The notes beneath the pieces are model-generated. The model ran no database searches, was not told the DNA's origin, and worked only from the letters and a program-made list of their open reading frames with translations. DNA of 64,000 bases, taken from positions 91,818,259-91,882,258 of the forward strand of contig NC_085047.1 of NCBI RefSeq assembly GCF_963662255.1, written 5' to 3'. The position numbers and the translations under genes were made by a program. Position 1 is the first letter of the stretch. The number at the start of each line of letters is the position of its first letter. Origin of the DNA: Cinclus cinclus. Its lineage: Eukaryota > Chordata > Aves > Passeriformes > Cinclidae. Shown piece after piece: positions 37,895 through 52,800 of the stretch.

Positions 37895-40800
37895 CTGGGG
37901 GGAAAAAAAAAAAAAGCAATTTGGCATTGCTTCATGATTTCTCCCATATCTAGTCCATTGCTTTAATGAATCTGCCACTGCCACTTTGTAAACTTGCTTT
38001 AGTGTATGTCCAAGCTGTCTCCAAAAAGCTGAAACAGCCTCAAGTAATTTTGAACTGGTTCTTACTAGGTTTCTTCCTTTAGGTTTAATATAAAGTTCTA
38101 AACCTTTTCATGGGCAGTTTATAAATATATTTTTAAGGTTTCTTCTAAAGTACTTTTAGTGTTAAGGCTACAAAGGTAACCTCTTTAGTATTTTTGGGTA
38201 GCACCAGACACTTGCAAGTGAATCATGTCTTAGAATCACTAATCTTGATTAAAAGTCCTGGAAAATTGAGGAACTATTAGCTTTTCCTTAACTCCTTGAT
38301 ATTACACAGTAAATTGTCATATGTTGTATTTTTAATGTGAAACTGTTTTCCTCTCATTGTGCAGTATTTTATTTTAATAGAGGCAGAAAACTGCTGCCTC
38401 CATTATTACCTGCTACTTTGCCAATCTATTTAATTGTTGACTTTCTAAATAGTCTGGTAAACTACTAAATTTGGCCACAAACTTGCGACACAAATGTTCA
38501 TTTTTAAAACCACAAAAACAGTATCTCCCTTGAAAGACATTCATAATTTAAAAATTTAAAAAAATACAACTGTTAGTAATTTTTTTAATGGTAGTTCAGC
38601 TAATGCACATATTCAATCATGCACACTTGTTGCTGTACGGAGGCAATTCAATGGTCTGTCATCACACAGCATGAAACTGCAGGGCTACACCCTGTAAGCT
38701 CACAGAAAAAACATCCAGTAAGACACTTTCGAGAATTTCTGCGGGTCTGCACACTTTTTCAGCAGCAAGATACTAAGATATCTGTAGTCACATGACTTAC
38801 AACACATCTGCAGTAATTATCTGCAAAAGTAGTTTCCAAAGAAAAAAAACACAAAACAAAAAAAAGATCATTCTTGTGCTTTTGTAAACTTTGAAAGTAA
38901 AAACCCAAAATCTCTTTCTCCTCTTTTTGATAAGAACAGAACTGTATTTCATAACCTGTGTATCCTAGTAAGGCAAACAAAGTGGGATGAAGGTACTGGT
39001 AGCAGCATCTTCAGACTTCTGCAAGCTTTCTTCAGAGGCCTTGTTAAATAAATGTACAGCCTTTATTTGCCTTGGCAGCACAACTTGTATTGCCATGAAT
39101 GTTCATGGCTATTGCCATGAATATTTATATATATATCCTATAATTAAACATAATTTGTCACTGCCATGCCCATTTCCAAACTCCTAAGAAATGGAAATGT
39201 TAGAACTTCTTGTGCCCAAGATAATGAACCCCAGTCAGCCTCTGGTTTTCTACTTGCCTCTGGCTAACAGTGGCCTATTCAAATTTCAAAGTCTTAAAAA
39301 CACATGGCGCTCTTTTTCACTACCCCCTGCTCATTACCACAAAAGCAAACTTACTGAAAACAGAGATCTTACGTACTGTTCAGCATCTCTAAAGATATTT
39401 GGACAGAATTCTCACTCAAGCTTCAGTTCCCTTGCACAAAACATGCAGAACTTAATTCAAGCATCTGTTACGAATGTCCAACGTTTCAATGATCATAGCA
39501 TCAATTAGGTTAGAAATTAGCTCAGAAACCAACTGCTGAATATTTGACTCATTTTACAACCTTGTGAAGCTCACAGAAGGACATCTTTTTGATTAATACA
39601 GCAATAAGAAACTAGTGAGTAACAAAGCTGAACACCAGTTATGGTTTATCATGCTACCAGCTTCTGATCACCGTTTAAAACTCAAGATCACAATCTTCTA
39701 TAATAAAAGTTAGATACTAATGATCAAGGAGTAATCTTTCCAATACTGTATCTTGAGAGAAGTATCTGTTTTCTTGCCACAAACTCTAAACTAGATTAAA
39801 AAACCCAAGCAAACAAACAAAAAGCACATTCCAGAATAACACCACTCTTAATGCCTTTCTTCTATACAGGAAAGAATTTCCTTAATGCCACTGCAAAGAA
39901 TCACCATAGAAGTGATGTCTGAGAATAAACTTAAAACACATATCCATAGCACATTTAATCAAAACAGAACTTGTTTCACGAAGTGTTTAATATCCACATT
40001 TCTTTGATGACCACAGACTATAAAAACTAATTGAAAATTTCATCTCACCTAGCTGAAAATCTTGTGCCGTTTGATGCAGAACCTGATGAAGATGTGACAT
40101 ATACACTGCTGATTGATCCCTGAGCCATTTCTGTAAAACAACACGCATTTCAGGAATCCTTCCAAACACACCCACCTAATTCAGTGAAAACACTTAATCC
40201 TTTAAAGTCCAGAAAAGGAGGCTTGCATCCCAAACAACAAAATATATTTATGTACTATATCCAAAACAGTGTAATTTAAAAAGCAGCTAATGCAAGCAAC
40301 AGCAAAATTTCAAAATACATTTAAAAAGCCCATTTGTTCTGAAGTGAGCAAGACAGATGACTTCAGTATTCATCATACGCTTACACTTACTTCATTTTGC
40401 CTTTGCAAGTGAATCAAGCACAAATACTGTTCTCTTGCAAGAATTACACACTGCAAAGATCTACTTGTGTGGCTTGATGCAGAATGTTTTGCAAAGCACA
40501 ACAGTCCATTCTTTATCAATCACTATGCTATTTGGTCCCTAAGGTAACATAAAAAGCAGATAACTTGAAGAACTTGACAGAAATCTTTACCACAACGCAG
40601 TGGAAATTACCTGATCTAAGGTATGTTCATGTTTTTCTTAGAGTCCTATATTAAGGAGGGGAAAAAAATCAACTCTTGGAGTAACTAACCTGTCACATAT
40701 GGTTCCAGAGCTTTAGGAACCAAACTCCTTGCAATTTTTAGGTCCTCTGCTGAACAGCTTCCAGATTCTAGCCCACAAGCCATTCCCATTCGTTTTAGTA

Positions 40801-43800
40801 CTTCTATATCATCATGAATTTCAAAGGTATTGTCAAAATTAAATAGATATTCAAACCTGGAGAGGAAAAAAGGTCTCAATTAACTTCAATAACTTTAACT
40901 ACTTTCCAATTTTCAGGAATTGCAGCACTTCAAAAGCTTTACACAGTGTTAAGTGTGTTAGTGACACATCACATAAGCAACTGAATTTTTTAAAATCAAA
41001 GATTTATGTATTTTCTTGTGACTGCTTAGATTCAGTTTTTATTTAGCTGATGAAAACTACAGATTTTTGAATCAAAAGTGGAGAACCACAGTCCTGAAAG
41101 CGAAATCCATTTTCAATTCCACTGGCTCCACTTCACGGTGTTAAAGCCAAAGGAAAACACTGCTTGATTATGTATGACATAAAATGCCTAGCATCTCTAG
41201 ATAGCAAGTCTTAAACAAGTTATCAAATGTGAATCAATTAGTCTATCTGTTAAAGGGCTATATAAAACAGCTGTCTGAAGTGCATGTTCTCAATATACAA
41301 AAGGCACAAGTAAATTAAGCTGGTGTTTAATCTTTTACAAATCTACCTGAATATTTACATGAACTCAGAGCTCTACCAAAATCCAGAAGGAAAAATTTGT
41401 TAGCTTACTTGTCATTTGAAATACTGCAGTCGATCACAGTCTTCTTGCTGGTGTTCACAATGATAAATGGCAAATGGATGACAGAATTGGAAGGTGGAGG
41501 TCGGTTTGCCTGCTGCTCTGCTTGACGGTTTCGCTGGACGAGGTTCTTAAAGGCAATTTGCTAGAAAAAGCAACAGCAACATCAAAGTATGAATGAAGCT
41601 TTTAGAATCATGTTAACAAAACTCCTAAGGATTCCAGTAATGGTTGCAGCAAGTAAATGCAGAAAAGGACAGTGTTTACCATATTCCTGCATGGTAAGAT
41701 GCAAGAAGAGTTCCCAGACCACAGTATTAAAACAGACAACATAGTAAAACTTTACTGAGGAAAAAAAAAGCACATTCTACTAACTATATCAGAACAGTTC
41801 CTTGGGCAGATCCCAGGCAGAATGGAGAGAGAGAGAGCAATGATTGGAAAAATAAATTTTCACACAGCATCGTATTTCCTCTCCATTTACTCTCCCTACT
41901 AGCTACTAGCTACTGCACCCCAAAAAAATACACCTGGATGTTAACACTGAAATTAATTACATGGAAAAAAAAAAAAAAGTTAATGTTTAGGATTTGAATA
42001 TCTGGCATTAGGTTTCTGAATTATCCATTTAATATTAATGACTAACATCTTACAAAAATTGCTTTTTACAATGGAACGTTCCCATTTTAAAAACTAGCAA
42101 TTTGAATAATTAAAAGCCATAGAAACTCAAGTTATAAATCATACAGTAAGCTACTAACGAAGAAAAATATTTTTCTGGTCTCGAAATCAAATGAAATAAA
42201 CAAGAATTAAGACCAAAATCCAAAGCCAACACAAAGACTGATAAAAATCAGGCAGCAATTCCACAGCTGTCTGTCCTTTCTTTCTCCATCCATGAGATTC
42301 TCATTCGTAGTGTGCAGGTAACACAGCTACCCAGGAATACACTTCTATGGACCAGCAGCATGGTGACTTGGGAAATAAGACTATTGCTTCTCCAAGAATA
42401 GTAAGGGAGATCTGGGAAGGAGTTCAGCCACTGTTTCACAGTGGTTCAGGCACTTACACACCAGTGACAGCAAATCAGAAGCACAATGCAGAGCATTATG
42501 ACAGACAACTTCTAGACTCACCTAATTTTACCTACGGATGCTAACACAGAAGAAAATTCTAGATACCTGTTTCTAGTTCAGTTCCTGAACTGAAATGGAA
42601 AAATTCAGAGGATACAGTATGAAATCCTTCTCCTGTAAGCATAACCCCTGCTTAAACATAGTTGAAACTCTGAACAAATTCCTCATAACTGATGAAAGGT
42701 TGATGGCATCCCCAACAGCAATGGCCAACAGCATGGTCCCAGCTAAACTACAGTGTTAAATAAAGCTGCATTCACCTTACCCTGAAATTCACCTCTAGTC
42801 TCCCTAGAAGTTTCCCATCCCTCAGACTGGGATAAAACAAGAGGAATACAGACATAAGTTACCTTGCCCTATAGACAAGAGTACCTTGACTGTACCTGTA
42901 GAATGAGTTCTTGTAGCTGAGACTGTTTTTGCTTTATTCTTTCAATTCTTCTCTGTTTCTCCACCTTAAGACAGATAAAAAGGATTGGTCAGTTTGCTGG
43001 TTTCAAGTAGCATTTTATCCCAACATTTTCTCCCTTTAAAATCATTTCAATACCAGAGAACTGAAGGTAGGAGATATAGCAATCAATCATTAAGGTTCTA
43101 CATATAATTTAGAGACTTAACTATCAAGACACATCATTACTACCTATGGAAACTAACAAAAAGCAGAATTAGAACCCTGGGGAATAAAATACAACAACCT
43201 GTGAAGAAGATGAAAACATCTTTGCAAACAGAAATTATGTCTCAAAGGGTTACTGGAATTCTCTCCAAGAGGCAAAGAGACAAGAAGGATGTACTTGATG
43301 TAGAGTCTTTTGATATTGGAGGTATTAGAGAAGATCCATCAAATATGATTAAAGACACGAAGCTGCTCTGGAGCCCAAGGTTAAGGCCCCACAGTATTTA
43401 ATAAGTACAAAATAATAACAAAAAAGCTAAGAGACAAAAACCTAGGAAATGCACAGCTTTCTTGGAGGAAGAAGCTCCCCAGCAGATTCAGACAGGGATT
43501 ACAATGACAGACTGTTATTTTAACAACAGACAATCAGATTAAGGGGACAAGGTGACAAAATCTGCTGGCAATGCTGGGTTACCTGGCACAGTAAAAAGAG
43601 AGTCTGACAAAAAGCAAACTTGAAGTGTCTTATAGCACTTTGTGATTATATCACCTAAATTATTTCTGATAAAAATTGTGTGGTATGTGTGAGAAAACAA
43701 TTTAATCCATGCATACTTTAGAAATAAAATGACATTCAGCAGAGATCTAAAATTATCGTATCTGCAAAATCCATCAGCTCAGTATGCCATGACAGCCAAA

Positions 43801-46800
43801 ACCTGAATTATTAGGCAAGAAACAGAGTACCAAACAGGAATTACCACTACATTACTCTATGAAGCAGAATGTTTACATCTTGAATTCTGTAGGTCTGATG
43901 GTCCTATTTCAAGACAAGCATATAGAAGAGAAATCAGGATCATCAGTGATACAGAACAGACTCTATGCAAGAGATTAATGAATAAATTAAGACTCTACTG
44001 AAAGGAGAATGAAATAATGGGAGAGAACAGGAAAGAGACCTGTAAAACAATGAACAGGATGGGAAAATTAATAAGGAATGACTAAGATCACCATCACTTC
44101 CAATTAACAAAATATTCAGCAGATATCAACTAAATATACTACGTTCAAAACCAAACAAAAGGTATTTCATAAGCTTTTCATGCACTTGAAACTCACTGCC
44201 ACAGATGACCCAATATTAAAAGCAAACTTTGAAAAAGGAGTAAAAATTTGGAAGAAATATTGAGGGCTATTAAATAGAAGGATAATGTACCTGCCTCAGT
44301 TATGTCTGAACCACAAGTTACAGAAGAAAACATCACAAAATACCTTCACTAATCACTCACAGAATAGATGTGATTGGAAGGGACCACTGGAGGTTATCTA
44401 TTCCAGCATCCCTGCTCATGATGTGTCCCCTCAAGCACGTAACTCAGGATTGTGTCCAGATGGCTTTTGAGTGTCTCCAGGGATGCAGTCTCCAGAATCT
44501 CTCTGGGTAATTTATTCCAGTGCTCGTCAGCCCACACAGTAAAAAAAAGATCTTCATGTTCAGATGGAACTTCCTGTGCCTAAGTTTCTGTCCACTGCCT
44601 CTTGTCCTATTGCTTGGCACCACTGAGAGGAGCCTGGCTCCATCCTCTGACACCTGCTGTCAGGTACTGGCAGGCAGTGGTGAGGTTCCCTCTCAGTGCC
44701 CAGGTGTGCCTCACCAGGGCTGAGCAGAGGGGCAGGACCACCCCCCTTGACCTTCTTGCAATGCTCTTTCTGATGCACACCAGGACACTACTGGCTTTCT
44801 TGGCTCTTTAATGACAACTGCTGGCTCATGGACAGCTTGTTGTCCACCAGGACCTCCAGGTCCTTCTCCACAGAGCTGCCTCCCAACAGGCTGCCCCTAA
44901 CCTGTACAGGTGCATGGGGTTACTCCTCCTTCATCTGCCTTTGCTGAATTTCACGTGTTCCTTCTCTGCCTATCTCTCCAACCTGCTGAGGTCCTTCTGA
45001 AGGGCTGCACAGCACTCTGGGGTCTCAGCCACTCCTCCCAGCTTTGTGGTGTCACTGAACTTGCTGAGGAGGCATCTGCCCCTTCATCCAAGTCACTGAT
45101 GTGTAAGTTAAACAATACTGGGCCCAGCACTGACCCGTGGGGGACACCACAACCAGAATCTGTGCTACCAATCACAACCCTCTGACACTGCCATTCACCC
45201 AGTTCTCAATCTCCTCACTATCCACTCATCCAAGCCACACTCCCCAAGCTTGCCTATGAGAATATAACAGGAGAGAGTGCCAAAAGCCTTGCTGAAGTCC
45301 AGGCAGACAACATCCACTGCTCTCCCCTACTCTACTCAGTCTGTTGTTCCACCAGAGAAGGCAATCAGGTTGCTTAAGCACAATTTGCCCTTGGTGAATC
45401 CACACTGACTACTGCTGACCACTTTTCTGTCCTCCACATTTTTAGGGAGAGCCTCCCAGGATGGATCTCCCCATCAGATTCCCAGGGATTGTGGCCTGCA
45501 GTTCCCCAAGTCCAACTCTCCCTCCTTCCTAAGTAACTGCTACTGTCAGCCAAGATCCTGAACAGACAAATTGCTGGCCCTGAAAAAAAACTTCTTTTCT
45601 TTAAAAATCTTAAAATCTTTAGACCTTTAAAATGTGCAACTTAGTAAGGAATTTACCTAAGTTAAAAAATCACATGAATGCAGTTTACTGTTTGGTTTTG
45701 TTGAAAACAAACACCCTCAAACCCCCAAGTGTACACAGTTGAAAAAACAGAAGCTGCAAAAAGGCTTGATGCTGCATTTAAAAAAAAAAATTAAAAGGGT
45801 AGGATCAAGTCTTACAATTCAGTGTTAGAAATAAGCCAAATAACTGCCTCCCTCCAAAAAATCTTAGAAAAATATCTCAGATAAGTTCTATCTCATACAC
45901 AAACTACACTGCCTTAGTTACCTTATTAACTGCCCCACACACTCTGTTTTTGCATTATGAGGCCATATTTTACCAAATCTAACATTCTAATTTACACACA
46001 AAGGACAAGTTCAAGAATAGCTAACACAACAAACAGTTGATGAGGAAGCCCTCAAACCCCTATGTTCCTTATAAACACTTTTGAAAATCAAGCCAATGAG
46101 TAAGGATGAAGCTAAACAGCACCAGATAGAATAGCAAAATAAACTTTATTAGATATGACAATTTTACAAACTAAACATTAGCTTTCAGAAATTCACTGCA
46201 TTACACTTGTAATAATTATTCAATGGATAATTATTCAATGGTTAACAGAACTCCTTCCTCCTCTTGTGACAGCCAATTAACAAGTTCTCACTTTCTTTTA
46301 ATCAGGAGATACCACTGTTCCCATCTTAAATGCATGAAGCTTCACTATGCATTATTACATTCTAAGTAGCTTTTTTTAACTTAAGTACTAGTATTATCCT
46401 ACTCTTCTTTAGGACATTATCAGTCATCACATCAAATCCAGCTGCATGAACCACATTTCTTTTTCTTTTGCTCCAACATTGCTGTCAATGCCATACTTTG
46501 TGAGACAGATCCAAGGAGATCTACTTGTAAAATCCCTCCAGTTAGCTGGTTCCCTGTTCAGCACACAGCACTGTTATCTTGGAACCACTTCACCTCCCAT
46601 ACTCACCCTATTAACTGTGCCCCAATTATCACTCTCTTAAGTAGTAATTTTCACTTGGGATGATATCCAAATAAATCTCAGTTCATGATTAGACACCCTG
46701 TACTTACTTTATCTAGTATTAAATGAAAAATTAATTGCCAGTATCATACAAAAATTAGAATTATCCCTTTGTATATAAGGCTCCAAAACACTTTTGTTCC

Positions 46801-49800
46801 ACTTTCCTCCTCACTTTTTGATTTTTTTGTTCTGCTGAAGGAAATTTAGACTTAATAAGAATAAATACATCTCATTCTGTTTTGATGAAGTGAATTTACT
46901 TCAGTAAACCTCAGTAACTTTATTATTCTGCAAATCTCAGGATAGTAAACAAATCCTGTCAGAATTTACAAATCTCTTTCAGGATAAAACATTTCACTTC
47001 TTCTCCAAGACACACAATAAGAAAGTCTGACACACTCACATAAGAGAATTGCCACAAAAAGCTAAGACCTGCAGCAATGGAGATGCCTAAATGTACTGCC
47101 CTACATGCAACATCTATCATCACAGATCTATTGTCTGTTTGGCATCTGGAGAAAACAAATCTTCCTGACTCCTGAGTACCACTACTGCAATCTTGGAAAT
47201 GCATATTCATTTCTTACTACCTTCTGCTTAGAACCACTTCACATGTAAGTAAAAGGTGTATTTTTAACATAGAAGAATTAAACAAAGACACATTTGAACA
47301 ATCTGGAAGTTAAAGACTGTGTTCAGTGTATTAAAAAAAAAAAGAGCTAAAGGACCATACCATTCTATGATGCTATCTCAGAAGATTATAGGCACGTATT
47401 GCACCAGAATATCAGAATATATTAAAGCTGTAAACATTTACTCAAACACAAAGCCATTGCAAACTTCCAAATGCACATACCTCCAAATTTTGACATTCCT
47501 GAGCCGAGTTAGTAGGTAGACCAATCCATTTGATTTCCTTTTTCTCCTTAGAGATAATGTTCATGGCCATAAGGACATTTAAGGCATCATAGACACGTCG
47601 TCTAATATTCTTCTGGTCATAAGCCTGCTGTAGACATAGTGCATTAATCAAAAATATACGTGTGTCAAAAATATTTGAAAATAAACATATTACAGTGAAT
47701 GGGTAAACTCAGTTAATATTTGAACTGTTTTATTTAGCAGTAGGAAAACCAGAAAACTCAAAACAAATTTCTCTTCCCCCATTCAGTTCACATGTAATTG
47801 ACTTCCCATATACTTACTGATTCATTTGGTGAAATGTGATTATCAGTGGTAGTGAATTCTGCAACCAACTCGTCTGCCACCTCATTGTATGAGGTGGTTC
47901 CTTTTCTTTGTACCTTCTCACAAACCTTCATAGAGAAATGACGTAAACCCTTGCCATTCTTCTCGCCTTTTTTGTTCCGCTTCCTAAATATATGTATAAT
48001 ATATATTTTAAGAAAATTTAAAACTTTGGAATATATGATGTGTCTTTTTCAAATACAGGCACACTACTGTAAAATACCCAAGCCTTTCCTTTTCTTCTGC
48101 TTCTTATTCCTTTCCAACCTTCTCTCCTACATTTTTTTCCTTACAATTTACAATAAACAATTCTAGTATCTTGATGCTGAAACACAATATAAATTTACTG
48201 ACTTTTGCCAAGTTTGCTAGCTCCAGTAGAATCACAAAATCATAGAATAGTTTGGAAGAAATCTTTAAAGGTCATCTAGTCCAACCCCCCTGCACTGAGC
48301 CAGGGTATCATCCTCAACTCAGTGAGGTTGCCCAAAGCTCTATCCAAACTGGCCTGAAACATTTCCAGTAGCAGGCAATAAATTAACAACAGGGATATTC
48401 CTTGAAGAAGTCAATACAGAAAACCTTCCAAACTTCAAGACAAGAAGAGATAAGGGGATAAATACTAAAACATGAAAACTGAATCAGAGGAGAGAACTTT
48501 TTAATCAATTTTTAAAATTTTTTTATTTTTAATTTAAAGTAGCACATAGACTGAGCATTACTAATACTGACTGAAAAAGTCTGGTATTGGTTGAACTCAC
48601 TAAATGTTACACTATTACTATAACACAGATTTGAAGTTACGCAGCATATGAAATTGCTATTAGAACTTGAAAGTTACAAGATAAAAATCAGTATAACAAA
48701 GTTTTCTGCTTTGCAAAGTTTTAAAACAAAAACTTCCTTGTAACTAGAGGAAAAATACAAGTATCAACAAAACCAGTTTCAGCAAGGGGAAGTCTCAATT
48801 CTTACATCTCATTTCATGGTATAATTCCAAAGCAGAAATCTATTTATGTGTAACAGGCCACTGAAAATAAATGTTAAATGTAGTTGCTTTAAGCCTACAA
48901 GATGCCCTTAAAAACAAGCTTGCACGAAAAAAGACACACCAAAAGAATGCATTCCTTGTATTTAATACTTCTTCTCACAAACTACTCCATTCTTATTTCA
49001 AATGACACTCTGAGACAGCCTTGTTCAATCAGAAATATACCATATTTTTCTGAAAATACACCAGCATAAGAGAAATCACAGAATCAAGTCAGACAAATTC
49101 CCATGTCCTTTTAGGAGCTGAATTCTCTAAATGCTAGTAATGTCAGAATATCTACCAGAGCTTACAGAACATATTCTGAATTCTTTTACAAGAAATGAAG
49201 AGGTACTCAATATTGTGTGACTACTCCCTATTTTAGTACAACAGACTTCAGTGGTGAAGTGCTCTTGATGAAAAGGAAAAGACTTTCCCACACTGACAGC
49301 CTGAGGAGCACATGCACTATCACAACGTTAAAACAAAAGTTCCAATACTTTATTAAACCTTTCTAGCTTTCATTTTGCTCACCCAGCAGACCAAGGTGAA
49401 GAATCTCCAGTCTGGTTCTGTGATGCAAAATGTGTGTTAGGTGTATGAGGACTTCCTACCAGGATAGTATTTTGAGCTGAAGGTCTCTGAGGTGTACCGA
49501 TAACCTACAGTAAAGATAAAATAATTTGAAAAACAGTAAGAATTCCAAGACATTTGTAAGTGACACAATTGAAATGATGCATTACCCAAACACTAGTACT
49601 TTACATACTTATCTAATTTATACACACTAGCATAAAAAAAATTCAGATTATTGTTAGAGCACACCCTAAGTTATGAGCATTTATATTTTAACCTCCTTCA
49701 ATCGGGTTTTCATGCTTGCTGGGTTTCTTAACACTGTTGAACACTAACTTAGATAAGATCAAAACAGATGTACACGCTGTCTCTGCCTCAAAGGAAAATG

Positions 49801-52800
49801 GGAGGAAAAAATACCCCAAGTCTACCAAATTATATATAAGGATGCTGCAGTAAATTACAGTTAAAATAAGAATTTAAGAAAATCTGAAAATCAGTAAAAT
49901 CAGAGAGAAAATGCATGGTATTTGCAAGAACCCTCTCTCCTGTTGTCAGTCTCTGCCACTAGAATCAAAACTACTACCTTAGAGGTGAAAAAGATTAAGG
50001 GCAAACTTTCCTCTTCACTTCAGTGAGTGACATCAAATCAGGCAAACCCATTCCATTACAAACATTTCAAGAGCACACACTCGGCTAAGAAGTCTTCCAG
50101 CCTCCATGACAACTGTCCTGAAGATGTGTTAATTTGATCATAAGTAATAACACATACATTAGGACATAGAACTGTGCCCTGCTACCTCTGAAACTAGCTA
50201 AACAACGCACCCACTCTTGCAGGTGGTGTTTTTTCTCTCTGAACTGTAACTTTCTAGAAAATATGGGGAAAATGATACCATATAGATTACTCTACTGTAG
50301 AAAGATATGCCTACTTTTTGGGTGTACATTTACCTCCCAGTGGAAACAGCTGGTTGTATCCCTGACATCAGGTAAATATAAAAAAAAAAAAAAAAATCAA
50401 ACAAACCTAAACTCATAACCACTTACAAGCTTGCCATATTTTCCTACAGGTATGTTCTGTCTGAGCAGCAAAACTTAATTTTTCTTCCTTGGGCCAGTTT
50501 CAACAGTTTAGTCTCAAAAAGAGCAAAACACAAAAACTGAAAATGAAACGTGTGGAAGTTACACAGATGGTCCCAAAGACAGTCTGGTGACTGTTGGATG
50601 TCCGTGATTTCAGCTGTCTGGAAAGACAAACATCTGTATTTTTTTCCCAAATATTCTCTTTATATTATGCCACCTATCTGAGCAGTTAATATAAAATTTT
50701 TATATCCACTTCTGACAGCTAGAATATCTTAGGTACTCCTTTCCAGCAGCTCTATACCATACTTGAAATGTTTCTGTCTCTTATGAAAATCCAAATAATC
50801 TCCTCTACTGCTTTTCATAAACAAAACTTCCAATTGTAGGAAATGGAATGAGGGTGGGGAATGCTGACACAGGACACATGTGAACCCACTCACTTTCTCC
50901 CCCTTAAAATTATGCTATCACTTCTGATACCAACTGGTCTGGCTCACTAAATGTCTCCAAAGAGTGTGAAAACCACCCGTGTACTATTTGAGTAAGTAGA
51001 CTCTATGGAGAACTGAAGAAAGCTGTTAGCTAGTTTCTATTCCCTATGATGCAGTGGCAGAAGACTGCAAGAGATGATTTAACATTTTGCTTGCAGAGAG
51101 ACCCACTCTCTAATTCCCTACTTTACCAATTCCATAAGCAGCCCCACCAAGGTACCACATCTAGAATTTGTATCACTACAATAAGATGAAAGCCAAACCA
51201 GTAGAGGGGCACAGGGTGAAGAGGAGAGGAATTACAGCTGGAGTAAAAACAAACTGGCAGCAGCAAACACTGAACCTCTACTGCACTCAGGAGAGTCCTA
51301 AACACCCAACACTACAAGGAAGAAATGGAGTATGCAAAAATTCACAGGCTTATTTCTAGAGTGGGACAGAGAAGTGTGATTAACACCTTCGCTACATTCA
51401 AAATCTACTCTCCTGCTTTCCTAGCAAGAAACCGAAATATAAGACACTCTAGTTCAGATGTTTACATGTTACAGTTGCTTTCCAGAAGACTGAGACAAAT
51501 TCTACTCAGATCACTGAATTTTAATTTTGATTACAGCAAGAGTTACTATAACCTAGGTATTGCCTATTGCATTATAAGATTCTTTGAAACATCTGATTTC
51601 ACATATCTCACACAAAACTCAAAATAAGTATTTCAGCAAAAGAACATTTAAATTACGTACTAAAATATAGTTATATTTTCAATTTTACTCCACCTAGCTC
51701 AAATCTCCGCAAAAACAAGTTTATGGACTTCATTTACATTTCCCCTATGCCACATTTCAGGGCAGAATCTGAAAGACACACTAATTTTAAAGGGCAAGAC
51801 TAACAGAAGATAAAGCCACCCGAACAGTGAGGTAACTTCATGTTGATTTGAGAGTCATCTTTGAATTTCTTTATGCAATACTTTTTTTTAACCTAAGTCT
51901 ATTAAAATTAGAAACAAACTTAGATTATCTGCCCATGATAAGTATACAGACTGCCAGGCTACGTCAGATTTGCAGGATGTGTGAACAACAGGACAAGCAA
52001 TAAAAACTAATAAATAAAAACACAAACAAACAAAATACACAACTAAACCCCCAAAACAAACCAAAAAACCCCAAAACTCCAAAAAAACCCCACATCCTAC
52101 AAACAAGAAACAAACCAATAATAAACCCCACAAAGTCTCCTTACCACTTGTTGTGCAATGTTGACATTAGACTGTCCGAATGTTTTTGGCAGGAGCTGTT
52201 TTCCAATCGTATTTACTGTAGAAGGATGAACAGCCAATAGAGAAACAACCCCTAAAACAAATACAAGTAGAGAGCTTCAGGTCAGCACATTACAATATTT
52301 TAGCAAATAGTTTCATCTATACTACCACTGCATATTAATAGAAACTGAAGCCCTGAAACAAGTAGTCTCAACATAAATGTAGCATTTACACCTTGAAAGC
52401 AAAAAAAGAAATTAAGATTCACAATATGTTCTCTCAAACTTTCTTCTATATAACCTTACAGGTCAGAGTTTTAATATGAGTATGTTTTAATTCCTTGTAT
52501 TCCAATTTTTCCCTTGAAGCAGAGTAACAAAGGCAATGAGGATTTGACAAAAAGAATAATCCTCTTGTCCTTGACCCTTATCCTTTGTGGCTATTGAAAT
52601 CTTTGTCAGTACCACCTGACAAACATGCTCAATGCCATAGCATATGGCATAGCCTTCTGAGACAGGATGATCTACAGGAGATAAAATTTGGCTGGAACAG
52701 GCCTTTCCAAGAGAATATTCCCAACTTTCCTCTAAGTGTCCTCTCCCAGCTGAAGGCAGGGAATTAAAGAACAAACTTCCTCAAGAATCGATCCATTATT

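Larger units (their letters stand above)
42965..47480 (-). other. TFDP1 intron containing CR1 insertions
   Basis: 4.5-kb phase-0 intron holding an old CR1 in antisense (about 43960-44290), a younger CR1 in sense (about 44350-45540) and a 15-bp tandem duplication, each listed. The plus-strand ORF at 43201-43401 is not a recognised gene. Confidence 0.85.
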